Notes: a model not told the origin generated them from the sequence alone. DNA of 64,000 bases from Typhlomys cinereus (GCA_023101885.1 JALPQD010000410.1:590142-654141), one strand, 5' to 3'; positions 1 to 10,799 are shown, numbered from the stretch's first letter. Made by a program: numbers and translations.

Positions 1-390
1 ATTCTTAGTTAATATAATGTTTGAAGTCCTAGATAGAACAATAAGACAAGATAATGAATTACAAGTAATAGAAATAAGTACTGAGGCTTTAGATCAGTGG
101 TTAGAGGTTCAGCCTTACATCACAAAGGATAAAAACAAAAAAGGCAAAGTGTCTTTATTTGCAGATGATAGGATTCTATACAGAAAATATCCTAAAGATT
201 CCACCAGAAAGCTCCTAGATCTGTTAAACATTTTTAGCCAAATGGCAGGATTAAAAAGATTGACATGCAAAAATTGTCAGCCTTTTTTATGTACCAGTAA
301 CAAACATTCTGGAATGAAAATCAGGAAAGGTATCCCATTCGCGAGTGCCAGAACAAAAAGAAAGAAAGAAAAAAAAAAAGGATGAATAAA
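1..390 (+). pseudogene. L1 ORF2 reverse-transcriptase fragment, truncated
   Basis: An open frame from 17 to 385 encodes 122 residues resembling the central reverse-transcriptase part of LINE-1 ORF2p. It has an IRQ-type start, then LFADD at about residues 47-51 (the L1 form of the catalytic YxDD box), then a PKDSTRKLLDLLNIFS helix as in L1. The stretch between IRQ and FADD is longer than I expect for L1 by roughly 15 residues, and the residue after FADD is Arg, so the enzyme is probably dead. The frame ends in an A-rich run at 352-380. Endonuclease, the upstream RT blocks and the C-terminus are absent; the window edge cuts the 5' side. This is a dead retrotransposon piece, not a host gene. Confidence 0.85.
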
Positions 391-580
391 TAAATACCCT
401 TGGATGAACCCTAACAAGGAAGTGAAAGAACTCAAGGGCTCATGGTTTAGAAGGATTACTATTGTGAAAAATGGCCACGACTAAAAGCAAATCACAGATT
501 TTAGTACAATCCTGCTCAAAATTCCAAGGCCTTTCTTAGCAGAAATGGGGAGGAAAAAAAAAAAAAAAACTTAAAATTTG
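391..580. other. Unrecognised AT-rich sequence
   Basis: A short stretch between the L1 fragment and the first SINE. Only an A-run at 555-569 stands out. Confidence 0.5.
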
Positions 581-812
581 GGCTGGGAGAGATGGCTCAG
601 GGAATAAGACTGCCTCACAAGCAAAAGGTCCTGAGTTTGGATCCAGGTTCCATGTAAAAACGCCAGGCAGAAACGCAGAAATGGCAGCAGCCTGCACTTC
701 CAACTCTGGTGGGCCGAGCCTGGGAAATCCCAGAGAGAAGCAAGAAGGAGATAGAAGCAATGCAGAATGATTCCAGAAGTCACTCTTGGTCCTCCACAGG
801 AACATACAATGC

Positions 813-885
<73 letters not shown>

Positions 886-910
886 GCAAATAAAATATTT
901 TTTAAAAATT
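581..910 (+). mobile_element. tRNA-derived SINE (B2-superfamily type), older subfamily
   Basis: The head GGCTGGGAGAGATGGCTCAG carries a Pol III A box and the GGTCCTGAGTTTGGATCC segment a B box. The body (AGGCAGAAA, GGAAATCCCAGAG, AAGGAGATAGAAGCAAT) ends in a (CT)n(CA)n tail at about 815-886 and an AATAAAAT-type A-rich end. The ACTCTGCCT-type head class defines the older subfamily. The frames across the CT tract are simple-repeat artefacts. Confidence 0.85.
815..886. repeat. (CT)n/(CA)n microsatellite
   Basis: Uninterrupted CT dinucleotides pass directly into CA dinucleotides inside the SINE tail. Confidence 0.95.
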
Positions 911-1440
911 TATAAGGAAGCACAAAAGACTCTTGATAGCTTAAATAGCTCTGATCAAAAATTATCAAAAATAAACACCTAATTTTAGATTATACTACAG
1001 AACTACTATAATAAAGTCCATGGTACCATCACAGAAACAGATATATACAGGTCAACGGAATAGAATACAGGAAACAGACGGAAACCCACACAGCTAGTCA
1101 CCTGAGGTTTTTTGTTTTGTTTTGTTTTGTTTGTTTTTTTACAAAGGTGCCAAAAATGAACATTAGAGACAAGAAAGCCTCTTCAACCAATTATACTGGG
1201 AAAACTGGAAGGTCACATGAAGAACAAAATTGGATTGCCATCTCTCGCTGTGTGCCAAAAAAAAAAAAAACTCCAAATAAATCAAATACGTTAACAAAGG
1301 TCTTCAAACTCTGTAGCTATTAGAGGAAGAAGTAGGGCAGACAAGGTGCAAAGATATATGCATAAACTTTCTGAACAGGTCTCAAACTGCTCTGGGACCA
1401 ATGTCTATAATTGGCAAAGTGGGGGGAACTTCATGAAATT
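911..1440. other. Unrecognised stretch with TTTTG run and A-runs
   Basis: A (GTTTT)n tract lies at about 1107-1138 and an A-run at 1258-1270. I see no element boundary and no coding signal. Confidence 0.5.
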
Positions 1441-1449
1441 AAGAAAGCT

Positions 1450-1656
1450 GGGCTGGAGAGGTGGCTCAGGGGTTAAGCCTCCGCCTTGCAGGTGGAAGGT
1501 CCTGAGTTCGGTTCCCAGATCCCACGTATAGACGCCAGGAGGAAGTGGGGGTGGGGGGCTGCGCTTCTGGTCCTGGTAGGGCGGAGCCTGTGAATCCCAG
1601 GGCAGAAGGAAGAAGGAGGTGGAGGCGTCCATGGTGGTTGCGAATTCGTCTGTGGT

Positions 1657-1709
<53 letters not shown>

Positions 1710-1760
1710 GCACATGCACACAGTTGAATAAATAATAATAATAATAAAAATTTTTAAAAA
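1450..1760 (+). mobile_element. Young B2-superfamily-type SINE with TSD
   Basis: The head GGGCTGGAGAGGTGGCTCAG is followed by GGTTAAGCCTCCGCC, a GGTCCTGAGTTCGG B box, a TAGACGCC body motif and a GTGGTTGCGAATTCGTC motif. The tail is (CA)n and then TTGAATAAATAATAATAA. It is flanked by the 9-bp direct repeat AAGAAAGCT (1441-1449 and 1761-1769). Retained CpG sites mark it as a young copy. Confidence 0.93.
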
Positions 1761-1829
1761 AAGAAAGCTTTTACACAGCAAAGGAAGCAGTTAATCCAAT
1801 GAGAAACAGCCTGCAGAATATGAGGAAAG

Positions 1830-2470
1830 CTTGTTAGTTATAATGTCAGAGGATCACTGTATAGAATAATCAATAAATGGGCTAATGAAATAGATGGAGA
1901 GGTCTCAAAAGATGAAATACAAATGGCCAATAAGCATATTTTTCAAAGTTCAATCTCACTAGCCTTCTGAGAAATGCAATTAACGCATCTTACCCCAGTT
2001 AGAATGGCAGTCATTAAGAGAACAACAAATGCTGGTGTGGTTATGGACAAAAGTGAACCTTCCACACTACTGTGGGAAAGTAAACCCATTCAGACATAGA
2101 AACTACTATGGAGTTTTCTCCAAAAAAAAAATGAGAACTAGATCTTCTATATGACCCAGCTGTACCACTCCTGGGCATTTATCTGATTCCAACTGAATAT
2201 ATTATGAAGATGCTTGTGACACTATTCACAGTAGCTATGTTGTGGAACCAGCCTAAATGTCAATCAGCCCAGGAATGGATAAAGAAATGTGGTATATATG
2301 ATCAATAAAATTATTTAAGACATAAAAAAGAATGAAATTATCAGTTTTGTAAGAAAATGGATGTAACTAGAGATAAACATATTAAGCTAATAAAATTGAT
2401 ATCAGAAAGACAAATAATCCCCATGGCATACATACACTTATTCTCTCTTTTTCTCTCTCTAATAAAAATT
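1830..2470 (+). mobile_element. L1 3' part of ORF2, decayed
   Basis: The sequence follows the L1 ORF2 C-terminal coding order: AAATGGCCAATAAGCAT, GAGAAATGCAATTAA, CCCAGTTAGAATGGC, CTACTGTGGGAAAG, CTGTACCACTCCTGGGCAT, then AATGGATAAAGAAATGTGG near 2274-2292. Stops and indels are frequent, so it is an old copy. Confidence 0.8.
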
Positions 2471-2780
2471 TGAAAATTAAAATAAAAAACCCTCAAGACT
2501 ATTTACAGAAACCTTAAAAAAATGACAAATACTGTATATTTTCTCTCATTTCTGGTTCCCAGATTTTATACAGATATATAAAATCATGTGTGTATACTAT
2601 ACATGACATAGTAAAAGCATATGGGGTAATATGCTCAATGTACAGTCTCAAAAGCCTAAATAAGCATGACATAATATTTTCAGATAGTTTCTGAAATTAT
2701 ATTAGCTCAAAGCATTTTAAAATGCATATATATGTATATATATATTTACATATATATGAATAATGGATCCTGTATGCTAC
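2471..2780. other. AT-rich tract with TA-repeat core
   Basis: Low-complexity AT DNA with (TATA)n-like runs at about 2725-2758. It may include L1 3' UTR remains. No gene is seen. Confidence 0.5.
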
Positions 2781-2814
2781 TTTTAAATATTTATCTGTGA
2801 TAGAAAGAAAGAAC

Positions 2815-3115
2815 ATGACCCATGTGTGCATGTCGTGGAGCATGAGTGGAGGGCAGAGGATAATTTTTGAAAGTCAGTTCTCTCCTGACACCGGGTGGGT
2901 TTCTAGGGACTGAGCCCATGTCACCATGTTTGTTGACAGGTGCCTTTACTCAGAGGCATCTCTCTGACCCTTTTTGTGGTCGTTTCGAGACAAGCTCTCT
3001 ATAGATCGGGTTGACCTGAAACTCGCTTTCTAACTCAGCGTAGCCTCAAACTGGTGGCAACTCCGCCTCATCCTTCTGCATGCTGATTAGAAATGAGTCA
3101 CCATCCCTGTTTGCT
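2815..3115 (-). mobile_element. Old B4-type composite with B1-like part, reverse
   Basis: The reverse complement has a SINE head and body (GAGATGCCTCTGAGTAAAGGC and following) at 2815-2965. Next to it is a B1-like piece (GTTTCGAGACAAGCTC, CCTGAAACTCGC, AGCCTCAAACTGG) at 2975-3110. Both are diverged. Confidence 0.6.
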
Positions 3116-3945
3116 GTCAGTATCTTGCAGTATTTATCTATGGAGTTTAATGTCTATCACAACTTAAGAAGAGACTTTTTAAATATATACTAATCCAACA
3201 AGAGCAGAGTGTTATTGTATGTGTTTAACAATTCTTTATACTTGCCTTCAATACCAAAATATCCAATTATTAAACCTAACTGGCTGCATTTTAGGCACCA
3301 TATTTTTCTCCCACCAACCTGCCATTTTCTGAGTTCTTCTGTCCCTCGATTAAATTCCAGGTCACAATTCTGAGAGCTGAACATCCCACAAAGCAAACAG
3401 AAATCAGTCCTCTCCCGGGGTCATGGGCCTGACAGATAAACATCCTGCACAGCAAATAGCAGTTGCTCTTTGAGCTGCAGGAATTTCCTTGGCACCAATG
3501 GTACTTTGTGTATTGTCTTTGTTCTTTCCCGACTCCATGAATTTCAAGGACTGCTTTTGCCACCCCAAAGATAACCCTATCCTGGTGTGACCACACTGGA
3601 ATTACAGCTCCTTTTCCTGTTCCATTACACACTTCATCTTGTTTTGTGTTTGGGGGTTGAGGATGTTCATCCTAGGTTGTTGGAACTCCTGCTTTCAAGG
3701 TTCTGAGTCGTGAAGGTTGGTGTTGGCCTAACACTAGGAGATATGTCCGGGCATGCCTGAGAGAGATTCTCTAGATGAAGGTTGGCCTCTGGGCATGCTT
3801 GGGAAGGATTGTTTTGATTGCATAATTGATGTGGGAAGATCCTTCCCTTTGTGGGTGGGCCTCACAGGCAAGTGGCCCAGGAAAGACAGGGAGAGCAAGC
3901 TGAACATTGGCAAGCAAGCATGCATGCACTCATTTGTGACTTTGT
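3116..3945. other. Unrecognised, mostly unique sequence
   Basis: About 800 bp with no repeat I can name. The short open frames here have no recognisable domain. Confidence 0.5.
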
Positions 3946-3949
3946 TCTC

Positions 3950-4090
3950 GCTGTAGATACAGTGTCACCAGCTGGAAGTTATCACTGCAACTTTCCCATA
4001 ATGATGGACTGTGACCTCGAATTGTGAGTCAATTAAACCTTTTCTCCTATAGTTGCTTGAGTCAGGCACTTTGTTGGAGCAACCTGTAAT
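3950..4090 (+). mobile_element. Fragment of a rodent interspersed repeat, 3' end
   Basis: The pattern GTGAGTCAATTAAACC, TTTTCTCCTATAGTTGCTT and GTCAGGCACTTTGTTGGAGC matches a repeat end also seen near 6390 and 23190-23270 in this window. I cannot assign the family from sequence alone; a hAT-type DNA element or an LTR end are options. Confidence 0.5.
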
Positions 4091-4122
4091 GTAATTAAAA
4101 TGGGCTTTTAGAAAGTGAGTAG

Positions 4123-4335
4123 GGGGGGCTGGAGAGGTGGTTCAGGGGTTAAGCCTCCGCCTTGAAGGCGGAAGGTCCTGAATTCAGATCCTAGACCCCA
4201 CGTATAAATGCTTGGCGGAAGCGGGCAGCGGCCTGCGTTTCTGGTCCTGGTAGGGTGGAGCCTGTGAATCCCAGGGCAGAATAAACAAGGAGGAAGTGGA
4301 GGCGGTCCATGGTGGTTCCCGAATTCGCCTGTGGT

Positions 4336-4392
<57 letters not shown>

Positions 4393-4430
4393 TCATACAT
4401 GTACAATTGAATAAATAAATAAATAACAAT
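4123..4430 (+). mobile_element. Young B2-superfamily-type SINE with TSD
   Basis: Same young subfamily as 1450-1760 (GAGAGGTGGTTCAG head, CCTCCGCC, GTATAAATGC, GTGGTTCCCGAATTCGCC, CA tail, TTGAATAAATAAATAA end). A 13-bp duplication, AGAAAGTGAGTAG at 4110-4122 versus AGAAAGTGATTAG at 4431-4443, brackets it with one mismatch. Confidence 0.93.
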
Positions 4431-4447
4431 AGAAAGTGATTAGGGTT

Positions 4448-4730
4448 AGGGGGCTACAGAGATGGCTCAGTGACTAAAGCTTTTGGTTCACAAGTAAAAG
4501 GACTTGAGTTTGAATCCCCAATCCCACATAAAAATGCTGGACAGATATGACAGTGGCCTACAACTCTGGCCCTGGAAGATGGAGCCTGGGAAAACTCAGA
4601 GTAAAGCAATAAGCAGGTAGAGCAATCTAGAATGATTCCTGATGTTACTTTTAGACCTCCACAGGCACACGCACTCAAGTGCACTCATGTACACACACAC
4701 ACACACAAGCCAAAAAAAAAAAAAAAAAAA
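4448..4730 (+). mobile_element. tRNA-derived SINE, older subfamily
   Basis: The head CTACAGAGATGGCTCAGTGACTAAAGC is followed by GGACTTGAGTTTGAATCCC and a body with GCCTGGGAAAACTCAGAG. The tail is CA and then A20. It lies directly after the preceding young copy in the same orientation. Confidence 0.8.
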
Positions 4731-4734
4731 TGGA

Positions 4735-5143
4735 TTTAGAAAAGGGGTGGGCCATTTACCTAGCATGCTGAAACTCTGGTTTTGATTCCTAATACTGGGA
4801 AAAAAAAGCCTGGAAGTAGTCAGTCCAAGGCTTCTGTCCTGTGTAGGAGAAGGGCAGGGCCTCTACAATGGACTCCTGGTAGCTTTACAGGCAGAGGACA
4901 AAGATGGGATACACAGATGTAGATGCATGGGATTGCTGCTTCTTGCCATGCTGCGGCATATGCTCCCTTGGAACTCTGCCAGCAAAAAGCACATCACCAG
5001 AACTGTGCCAATGCTAGTGCACATGAATCAACCTACCAAACTGTGATCGAAACTAAGCTCTTCTCATTATAATATTAGCCTGCCTAAGACATTTGACTGT
5101 AACAGTGAAAAGCTGATTAGCATTAATGTGCATTAGCACTAAC
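4735..5143. other. ID-like remnant and unclassified repeat sequence
   Basis: A short ID-like motif (GCCATTTACCTAGCATGC, GGTTTTGATTCC) lies near 4750-4810. The end of the stretch (GACATTTGACTGTAACAGTGAAAAG) resembles the unclassified rodent repeat seen elsewhere. Nothing coding is seen. Confidence 0.45.
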
Positions 5144-5578
5144 TGTGATGGTTAATTTTGATTGTCAGTCTGATTGGAGTCACAAATGCCTAGGGCATTA
5201 GCAAAGCAGGGACATCTGTGAGGGTTGTTCCCAGGCAGGATTAACACAGGGGACAAGCCCTGCTCTGAACAGAGCACTGTCCATGGGCCCCAGGGCTCTG
5301 GCTGAATAAATATGGAAAAGGGAAGAGGGCTCCACAGAGGCAGAGGAAACTGGCAGAGTGGAAGTTGGTGTGGGTGGTAAGAGGCCCCCAAAGCTGGGGT
5401 GGGCAGGGACCAAGCTGGGGGTTGGGTGGCCGCATCTCTGCCTTCAGGTGCAGACTTGCTGGACAGCCATGGCCCGGATCCTGCTGGAGATTAACTGCTT
5501 CATCCAAGACATGTTTCTTCCCAAATTAAAGAACATGGGAGCAGGAAACAAACCAGAAACAGAAGTAACTTTTGCAGA

Positions 5579-5873
5579 TTTTTTTTCTGTATATGAAGGT
5601 GTGTATTGCATGGGGGTGGGTGTACATGTGTGTGCAGGTATATATACAAGAGGGTACTTGAGTGTGTGCCTGTGGAGAGCCAAGAGCGACATTGAGAATC
5701 ATCCTGGATTTCTCTTGCACCTGGAGCATCCCAGGTTCTTCCTTTCAGGGCCAGAATTACAGGCAACACCATATCCAACTGGCTTTTTTTTTTTAAAAAT
5801 GAGATCTGGGGACCTGAATTTAAATCCTTTTGCTTGTTCGGCAAAGACTTTAACACCGAAATTTCCAAGCCCG
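5579..5873 (-). mobile_element. tRNA-derived SINE, older subfamily, reverse
   Basis: In reverse complement it has the SINE body, with the TG-repeat tail at the left and the head at the right. A 10-bp duplication, CTTTTGCAGA (5569-5578) and CTTTTGTAGA (5874-5883), brackets it with one mismatch. Confidence 0.8.
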
Positions 5874-6108
5874 CTTTTGTAGAGTTTGATGCGTTTTTCT
5901 ATCAAGTTTCAAATAATAATAGAAACAAAAGTGATTGTTAGCATTTCTTTCAAATTCTACAAGGAACCTCAGAACCATGGTTCTGATTATTAAATACAGC
6001 CTCTGGGATCTCATGGCAAACTCAGAATCACAATATGGTATTTCTTTATTACATATCTTAAAAATCTACCTACATCCAAGAATTGCTGTGCATCAAGAAC
6101 TGGACTGA

Positions 6109-6215
6109 GTGCTCCCTTCAGCAACACATATACTAAAATTGGAACAATACAGAGAAGATTAGCATGGCCCCCACACAAGGATGACATGCAAATTTGTGAA
6201 GTGTTACAAATTTTT
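6109..6215 (+). pseudogene. U6 snRNA retropseudogene
   Basis: A near full-length copy of U6, the Pol III spliceosomal snRNA: the 5' stem, the ACATATACTAAAATTGGAAC stretch, the AGAGAAGATTAGCATGGCCC core and a T-run end. Substitutions include GCTCCCTTCAGCAAC and CACACAAGG in place of the family GCGCAAGG. It is bracketed by the 14-bp repeat AAGAACTGGACTGA (6095-6108 and 6233-6246) with an A-rich tail between, the mark of L1-mediated retroposition. No upstream PSE or TATA arrangement is evident, so transcription is unlikely. Confidence 0.93.
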
Positions 6216-6420
6216 AGGAAATAAAAAAAGAAAAGAACTGGACTGAATATAAAAGAGCAAGCGAGCTGAGCACCAGCATTCATCTCTCTGTGCTTCTGAC
6301 TGTTCCCACTGCCGTGCCTCTCCTTCCTTGTTGACTCTATCCCTCAGACTGAGCCAAAGTACAACCTTCTTCTCTTCAGTTGCTCTGCCAGACATCTGAT
6401 CACAACAAAAGAAAAACTAA

Positions 6421-6695
6421 TATAATTTTTGACTCCTGAACCTCCTGCCTCTATTTCCTAATATTTCCAAATGTTAGGATTTACTGACATTTGCTATCAT
6501 GCTAGATGCTAGTATACTTTAAGGATATTGGAGGTGGCACTTCATATCCATACCATGGCCTCTATATATACAATGCCATCACAGGCCCAAAGCAATAGGA
6601 CTGAGTGATCTTGGATTGAAGCCTTTGTTCCAAAATAAATCTTTCCTCCTTAGAAATATTTCATGTCAGGTATTTTGTCATAGAAACAGATAGCT
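6421..6695. mobile_element. Unclassified repeat remnants
   Basis: CCAAAATAAATCTTTCCTCC and TCAGGTATTTTGTCATAGAAAC match the 3' end of the same unclassified rodent repeat. The upstream part is not recognised. Confidence 0.45.
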
Positions 6696-6696
6696 G

Positions 6697-6850
6697 AGGG
6701 CCAGTGAGTTAGCTCAGCGAGCAAGGCTCCTGCTTGCTAAGCTGGTAACCTAACATTGATCCCCGAAGCCCACACAGTACATGTGTAAATCTTCTCCCAC
6801 CCACACACATCCTGCAACACAAATACATAATATTAAAAAAGAAAGAAAGA
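6697..6850 (+). mobile_element. Old B2/B3-like SINE
   Basis: GGCCAGTGAGTTAGCTCAGCGAGCAAGG supplies an A-box-like head and ACATTGATCCCC a decayed B box. A CA-rich then A-rich tail follows. Confidence 0.65.
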
Positions 6851-8690
6851 AAACCAGACAGTTGATTAACACATTATCCTACAAGGTACTCTGGTTGTTA
6901 TGACTAAGTTCAATGTATCTTACAAGTTACTAACTTATGACTTGTACTTTGTATTTTTTAATCTATTATATATCACATGCTACTTTTTTACAGGTTATCT
7001 GTGTTTAACACAATCCGAATTTCACTTTTATCTTAGAAGTTACAAGCTCAGCTTGTATATAAGCTAATTAATACTTATATGAGTCTAAAACACCTCACTT
7101 GCCTGTCAGAACTGAGTATTTTTACATAAATACATCAAGCAAAATAAAGCTTCAGTAAGCAGAAAAGCAGGAAGAGAAAATGTTATGCTCCTCCCCTACT
7201 TCCCTTCGGTTTAAGATCTTTACAAACAAAACTTCTGCTTTCATTTCACTGGTCAAAGCTTAGTCACATGGTCCTACTTAGCTTTTTTTGATATCAAGAT
7301 AAAATTGGAGTGATCTGATACAAAGGAAGAAGGGGACAAAGAGACAGTGGAAAACAATTAGTACTTCTGTTGCAATTAATGGAGAAACCAAATTATCGAT
7401 AATAATCATACTAAGTAGAAAATATGCCAAAAATGGCATATCTGTAACTACTCGACACATTATCTAGTATTTGTGATTTAGGGCTTACCTTTATCTTTAT
7501 CCAGACCCTGTTCCTTGTCTCCTGATAAATCTCCCTTTCCTCTCCTCACTCCTCTCTTTACCCTATCTCCAAATAAAGTGGCTTAATGCTTCAGTTCTGT
7601 AGTTAATGTATCATTTGTGATCCTTCAAGCATGGGCTTTTGATCTTCTGACAGCAGTGGACACTAGTAACAGGAATGATCACAGAGATCCCATAGAACTC
7701 TAGGTGTGCTATTCATTTGACTATGGTCAAGATCCATAATGTACCTAAAAAGTCATCACATTTAGACCGCCTTTTGCTTTGGTAGCCTAAGCAGCCTGAA
7801 ATATCTGTTTCTGCATCGAATTCATTTCCACTCTGACCACAGTCTATTTCCTTTGGGATTAGAGCTTTAAAAGCTAGTGGTTATCAGTTCAGAAAATGAG
7901 CAATAAAAGCAGGTCATCTGGCATGAAATTCCTAAGCACAATGCCTTCCTACAGAAGAGAAAACACCATTGTGGCTTATTGGCCACTGAGCCATTCATTC
8001 ATCACTGTGGCTTGTTGGCCACTGATTCAGAACAGATTTCCATTCTGAAAGATAGATCTCTAACTTTGGATAAAGGAAAACCTCCCAATCTGAAACCACA
8101 GTTCTTTTTTTCCATAAAATGCTACACTGTCTCTCGTGGGCACAAGCTCCTGGCACTGTTGACTCGTGGACACAAGTGCGCGTGATAATGAGAAATACTA
8201 TGGGCTTCCGACTCCTTTCTTTGGCAGTGAAGAATGGTCTGAGACGATGTCAATGAAAGTCCAGGCTGGGATGTGATGCATTCGCTAAGTCTGCAGATGA
8301 TGGCCCCTGACACAGATGAATACAGAACCAGAGGGAGTCGAAGCGAAGACACAACATTGTCCTCTGTGTGGCAGGAGGTGCCCAAGGAAGCTGACCCCCA
8401 GCCACATGGATGGCTTTCTAGAAATATGGGTGGGTCTGCCAGTTAACACTCAAGCAGGAAGGACAAGGAAGCCTGGGGGAAGTGAGCCACAGGTGATACA
8501 AATGAAGGTAGCCTCTTCCACCAACGGCTTCCCGCTTTGCACATGTGACTGCCGAGCCAGAACCAGACCAAAGAGGGTCAATGACCACAGCTTAGCTCAC
8601 CCATCCAGTGAGTTGATTGTCATGCTAGAAGAAATACCGTGTGAAATCCCAGGTTGAGTTCAGACTCAGAATGAATTGGACCAGTTGTGC
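6851..8690. other. Unrecognised, largely unique 1.8-kb stretch
   Basis: No SINE, LTR or L1 signature is visible here. Small frames such as 8316-8657 (113 residues with CPLCGRRCP) match no family I know. AT-rich at left, mixed at right. Confidence 0.5.
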
Positions 8691-8890
8691 AACAAATAGC
8701 ACACGCGCATATGTGTATGTGTATAAAATACATGTTTTATGAGTACACAATGTCTTACATATTTGGACAACTTTCCGAAGTTCATTCTCTTCACTCTGTG
8801 AGCTCCAGAGACTGAACTCTACCCACCAAGTTTGTGTGCAGATGCCGTTCCCAAGTCATTTCTCTCTTTTCAGTCATTTTAATGTTTGTT
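8691..8890 (-). mobile_element. Possible old SINE remnant, reverse
   Basis: A TG-rich tract followed by GAGCTCCAGAGACTGAACTC and a pattern like an inverted B4-type or B2-type head. Diverged. Confidence 0.4.
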
Positions 8891-8899
8891 ATTGGGCCT

Positions 8900-9460
8900 A
8901 GCTGGGGCTTGGCCTCCAGTTCTGCCCCCTGCCCTCATTAAACTAATAAGAATTCAAATTGATGGTGAAAAGCAGAAAAAGGAAATTTATTTGATATGGC
9001 CATATTGAGAGAGTGTTCATTGTGGAAGTCCATCACTTCCTGGAGTTTTGATGTGGAAGTTGGGGTCCTTAGGGGCAAGAGCCTTGCAGTTCTGTTTGTC
9101 GTGAATCTACCCATTGTTATCTTGTTATTTCTCTGTGGACAAACTCTCCCTCTGGCTGGCCCTCGTCCCCCACTGTGTTCACAGCATGAGATCCCTGGGG
9201 AGCGTCAAATCTCCAGATGCATTCTTTTGATAGTCCCGACACCCAGGGCAGAGCGGTTGGGGGAGGATGTCAGTTACAGACTTGAAAGCAAAGCTGTTGT
9301 ATTTAACTTCTGCAAAGACTGCTTAATTTACTACACCTGTTTCATTTCCTTAACAGTTGCAACTTGCTCCACGTCAGTCCCAGATTCTCCTAACACTGTA
9401 ATGAACAGTAACTCCATTTTGGTTTCTACCTCTGCACCAATTGGTGTGGAAAATTAGTTT
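8900..9460 (-). mobile_element. Possible LTR-derived sequence, reverse
   Basis: On the minus strand the block ends with an AATAAA signal (TTTATT at 8988-8993) followed by a T/C-rich region, resembling an LTR 3' portion. The 153-residue plus-strand frame at 8996-9457 has no recognisable domain and is antisense to this layout. Confidence 0.35.
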
Positions 9461-9526
9461 TCATTCTTCAGAGGCAGAATTTGTGTTTCACGGGTTCCAT
9501 GCAAAAGAAATCCCTGGGGGAAAAGG

Positions 9527-9644
9527 GCTAGCGAGATGGTTCAGTGAGTAAAAATGCTTGTGTCCAGCCTGGTGGCCTGAGTTTGATCCCCAATCCCACA
9601 CATGCTAGAGAGAACTGATTTCTCACCTCCTTGGCATGTCGAGT

Positions 9645-9695
<51 letters not shown>

Positions 9696-9710
9696 ACACT
9701 GATGATGGGA
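9527..9710 (+). mobile_element. B2/B3-like SINE with CA tail
   Basis: GGCTAGCGAGATGGTTCAGTGAGTAAA is the head, CCTGAGTTTGATCCCCAATC the B box, and a long (CA)n (about 9646-9698) the tail. Confidence 0.75.
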
Positions 9711-9714
9711 ACAT

Positions 9715-10270
9715 AAAAATAAGTATGGTGTGAAACAAAATGAGTAAACTCAGCCTGAAAGCCAAATATGTCTTAATCTGCCCAATGTAATAAATAGGTA
9801 AAAACCAAGAATGCTCATATACTTTCCCAGGCCTTTGAGCCAGCCTGTGTTTGGATAGACCCAAGGCTGCTCACATACAAATGAAGTAACCCAAAGGTGG
9901 TAATCTAAGACCCTAGGCTGCCCCCATGCAAGTGAGGCGACCTAAGGTTGGACATTGCATCAACCTGACCTGCAGAAGAGCACAGCAACTCAAAGCTGTG
10001 ACCACCTCATCGCCACATGCCTCCCAGGGCCCGGATGCTGCTTCTCTGTGCAGGAGCAGCAGGCTGGAGAGAAGCTGTGTGACTGCTTCCAGGTTCCTGA
10101 GCAGCAGCCCACATGAAACCCCTCCCTTCCCCTCCTTCGTCCCCTCTCATTACCTGCGAGACCATCCGGGAGAGAAACATGGATCCGGATTTGATTTGAA
10201 TGTGTGGTGTGTGAACTATTACCAGTGTGCTAATAAATTACTAAAATAGGAGTTACGACTCCTTGACTAG
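9715..10270 (+). mobile_element. Possible LTR-like sequence with a 51-bp tandem duplication
   Basis: Two diverged copies of a GACCC(A/T)AGGCTGC unit begin at about 9858 and 9909. Downstream is a GC-rich stretch and then GCTAATAAATTACTAAAATAGG (AATAAA at about 10231). Tandem U3 repeats followed by a poly(A) signal suggest an LTR, but no terminal duplication was found. Confidence 0.3.
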
Positions 10271-10798
10271 TTGCTCGAAAGACACTTAAAAAAAATTCCC
10301 TGGGAGCTGTATGTAAAACCACACTCTTGCACTATCAGTTGTACAGGATCAGATGCCAACAGGGAGCATAAGGGTGGGCCATCACGTGCATCTTTCTCAT
10401 TACTTAATAATTATTCAACAGTAGAATTGTAGGTTCCTCAGAAAGTATTGTTTACACCCTGTCTTACTGTATAGACAGACTAATTGTGATTTCCAAATCA
10501 TTTTTACATCAAATCAAACAAGTTCATTGCAATCGACCAACCAAAAATCCTATATATTGAGTTCTGTATAAAACTGAGTAATAATAATATCTTACACAAA
10601 GAATATTGTTGTATTATTCTTAATAGTCTGTTTTCTTAAGAATGTATAAGGAATCCATTTTTTTCCTTCAAATTCTGGAAGCAATGAGCTATGTTTTTGT
10701 GAATTAAAAAAAATTCTTTAAAAAGTTTTTAATTAAATTAATTAAAATTTAATTAATCTTGCTCTCCCTGACCTGATGTACTTCAAGAATAAATGCTT
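10271..10798. other. Unrecognised AT-rich sequence
   Basis: Mostly AT-rich, with TTAAATTAATTAAAATTTAA near 10730. No element or gene is recognised. Confidence 0.5.
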
Positions 10799-10799
10799 C

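Larger units (their letters stand above)
5144..6420 (+). mobile_element. Unclassified rodent repeat, interrupted twice
   Basis: It starts TGTGATGGTTAATTTTGATT and ends near 6390-6420 with TTGCTCTGCCAGACATCTGATCACAACAA-type sequence, a pattern common in rodent introns. A minus-strand SINE (5579-5873) and a U6 retrocopy (6109-6215) inserted later. The family name (hAT-type or LTR-type) is not settled. The 174-residue frame at 5358-5882 runs across these repeats and has no protein character. Confidence 0.55.

Noticed and set aside
536..968. CV-rich or RE-rich peptides at CA and CT repeats
   Set aside because: They are translations of microsatellites in SINE tails, repeated at many sites in the window.
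1450..1560. tRNA genes in SINE heads
   Set aside because: The A and B boxes belong to SINEs with CA tails and duplications; the heads do not fold as intact tRNAs with an anticodon arm of a known gene.
6109..6215. A functional U6 gene
   Set aside because: Several substitutions, target duplications and an A-rich tail mark it as a retrocopy; no PSE and TATA pair upstream.
8316..8657. A 113-residue frame with CPLCGRRCP as a zinc finger
   Set aside because: There is one partial Cys cluster and no second set of ligands in a spacing that fits a known finger.
8996..9457. A 153-residue frame with a hydrophobic stretch
   Set aside because: It runs antisense to an LTR-like block and matches no family that I recognise.
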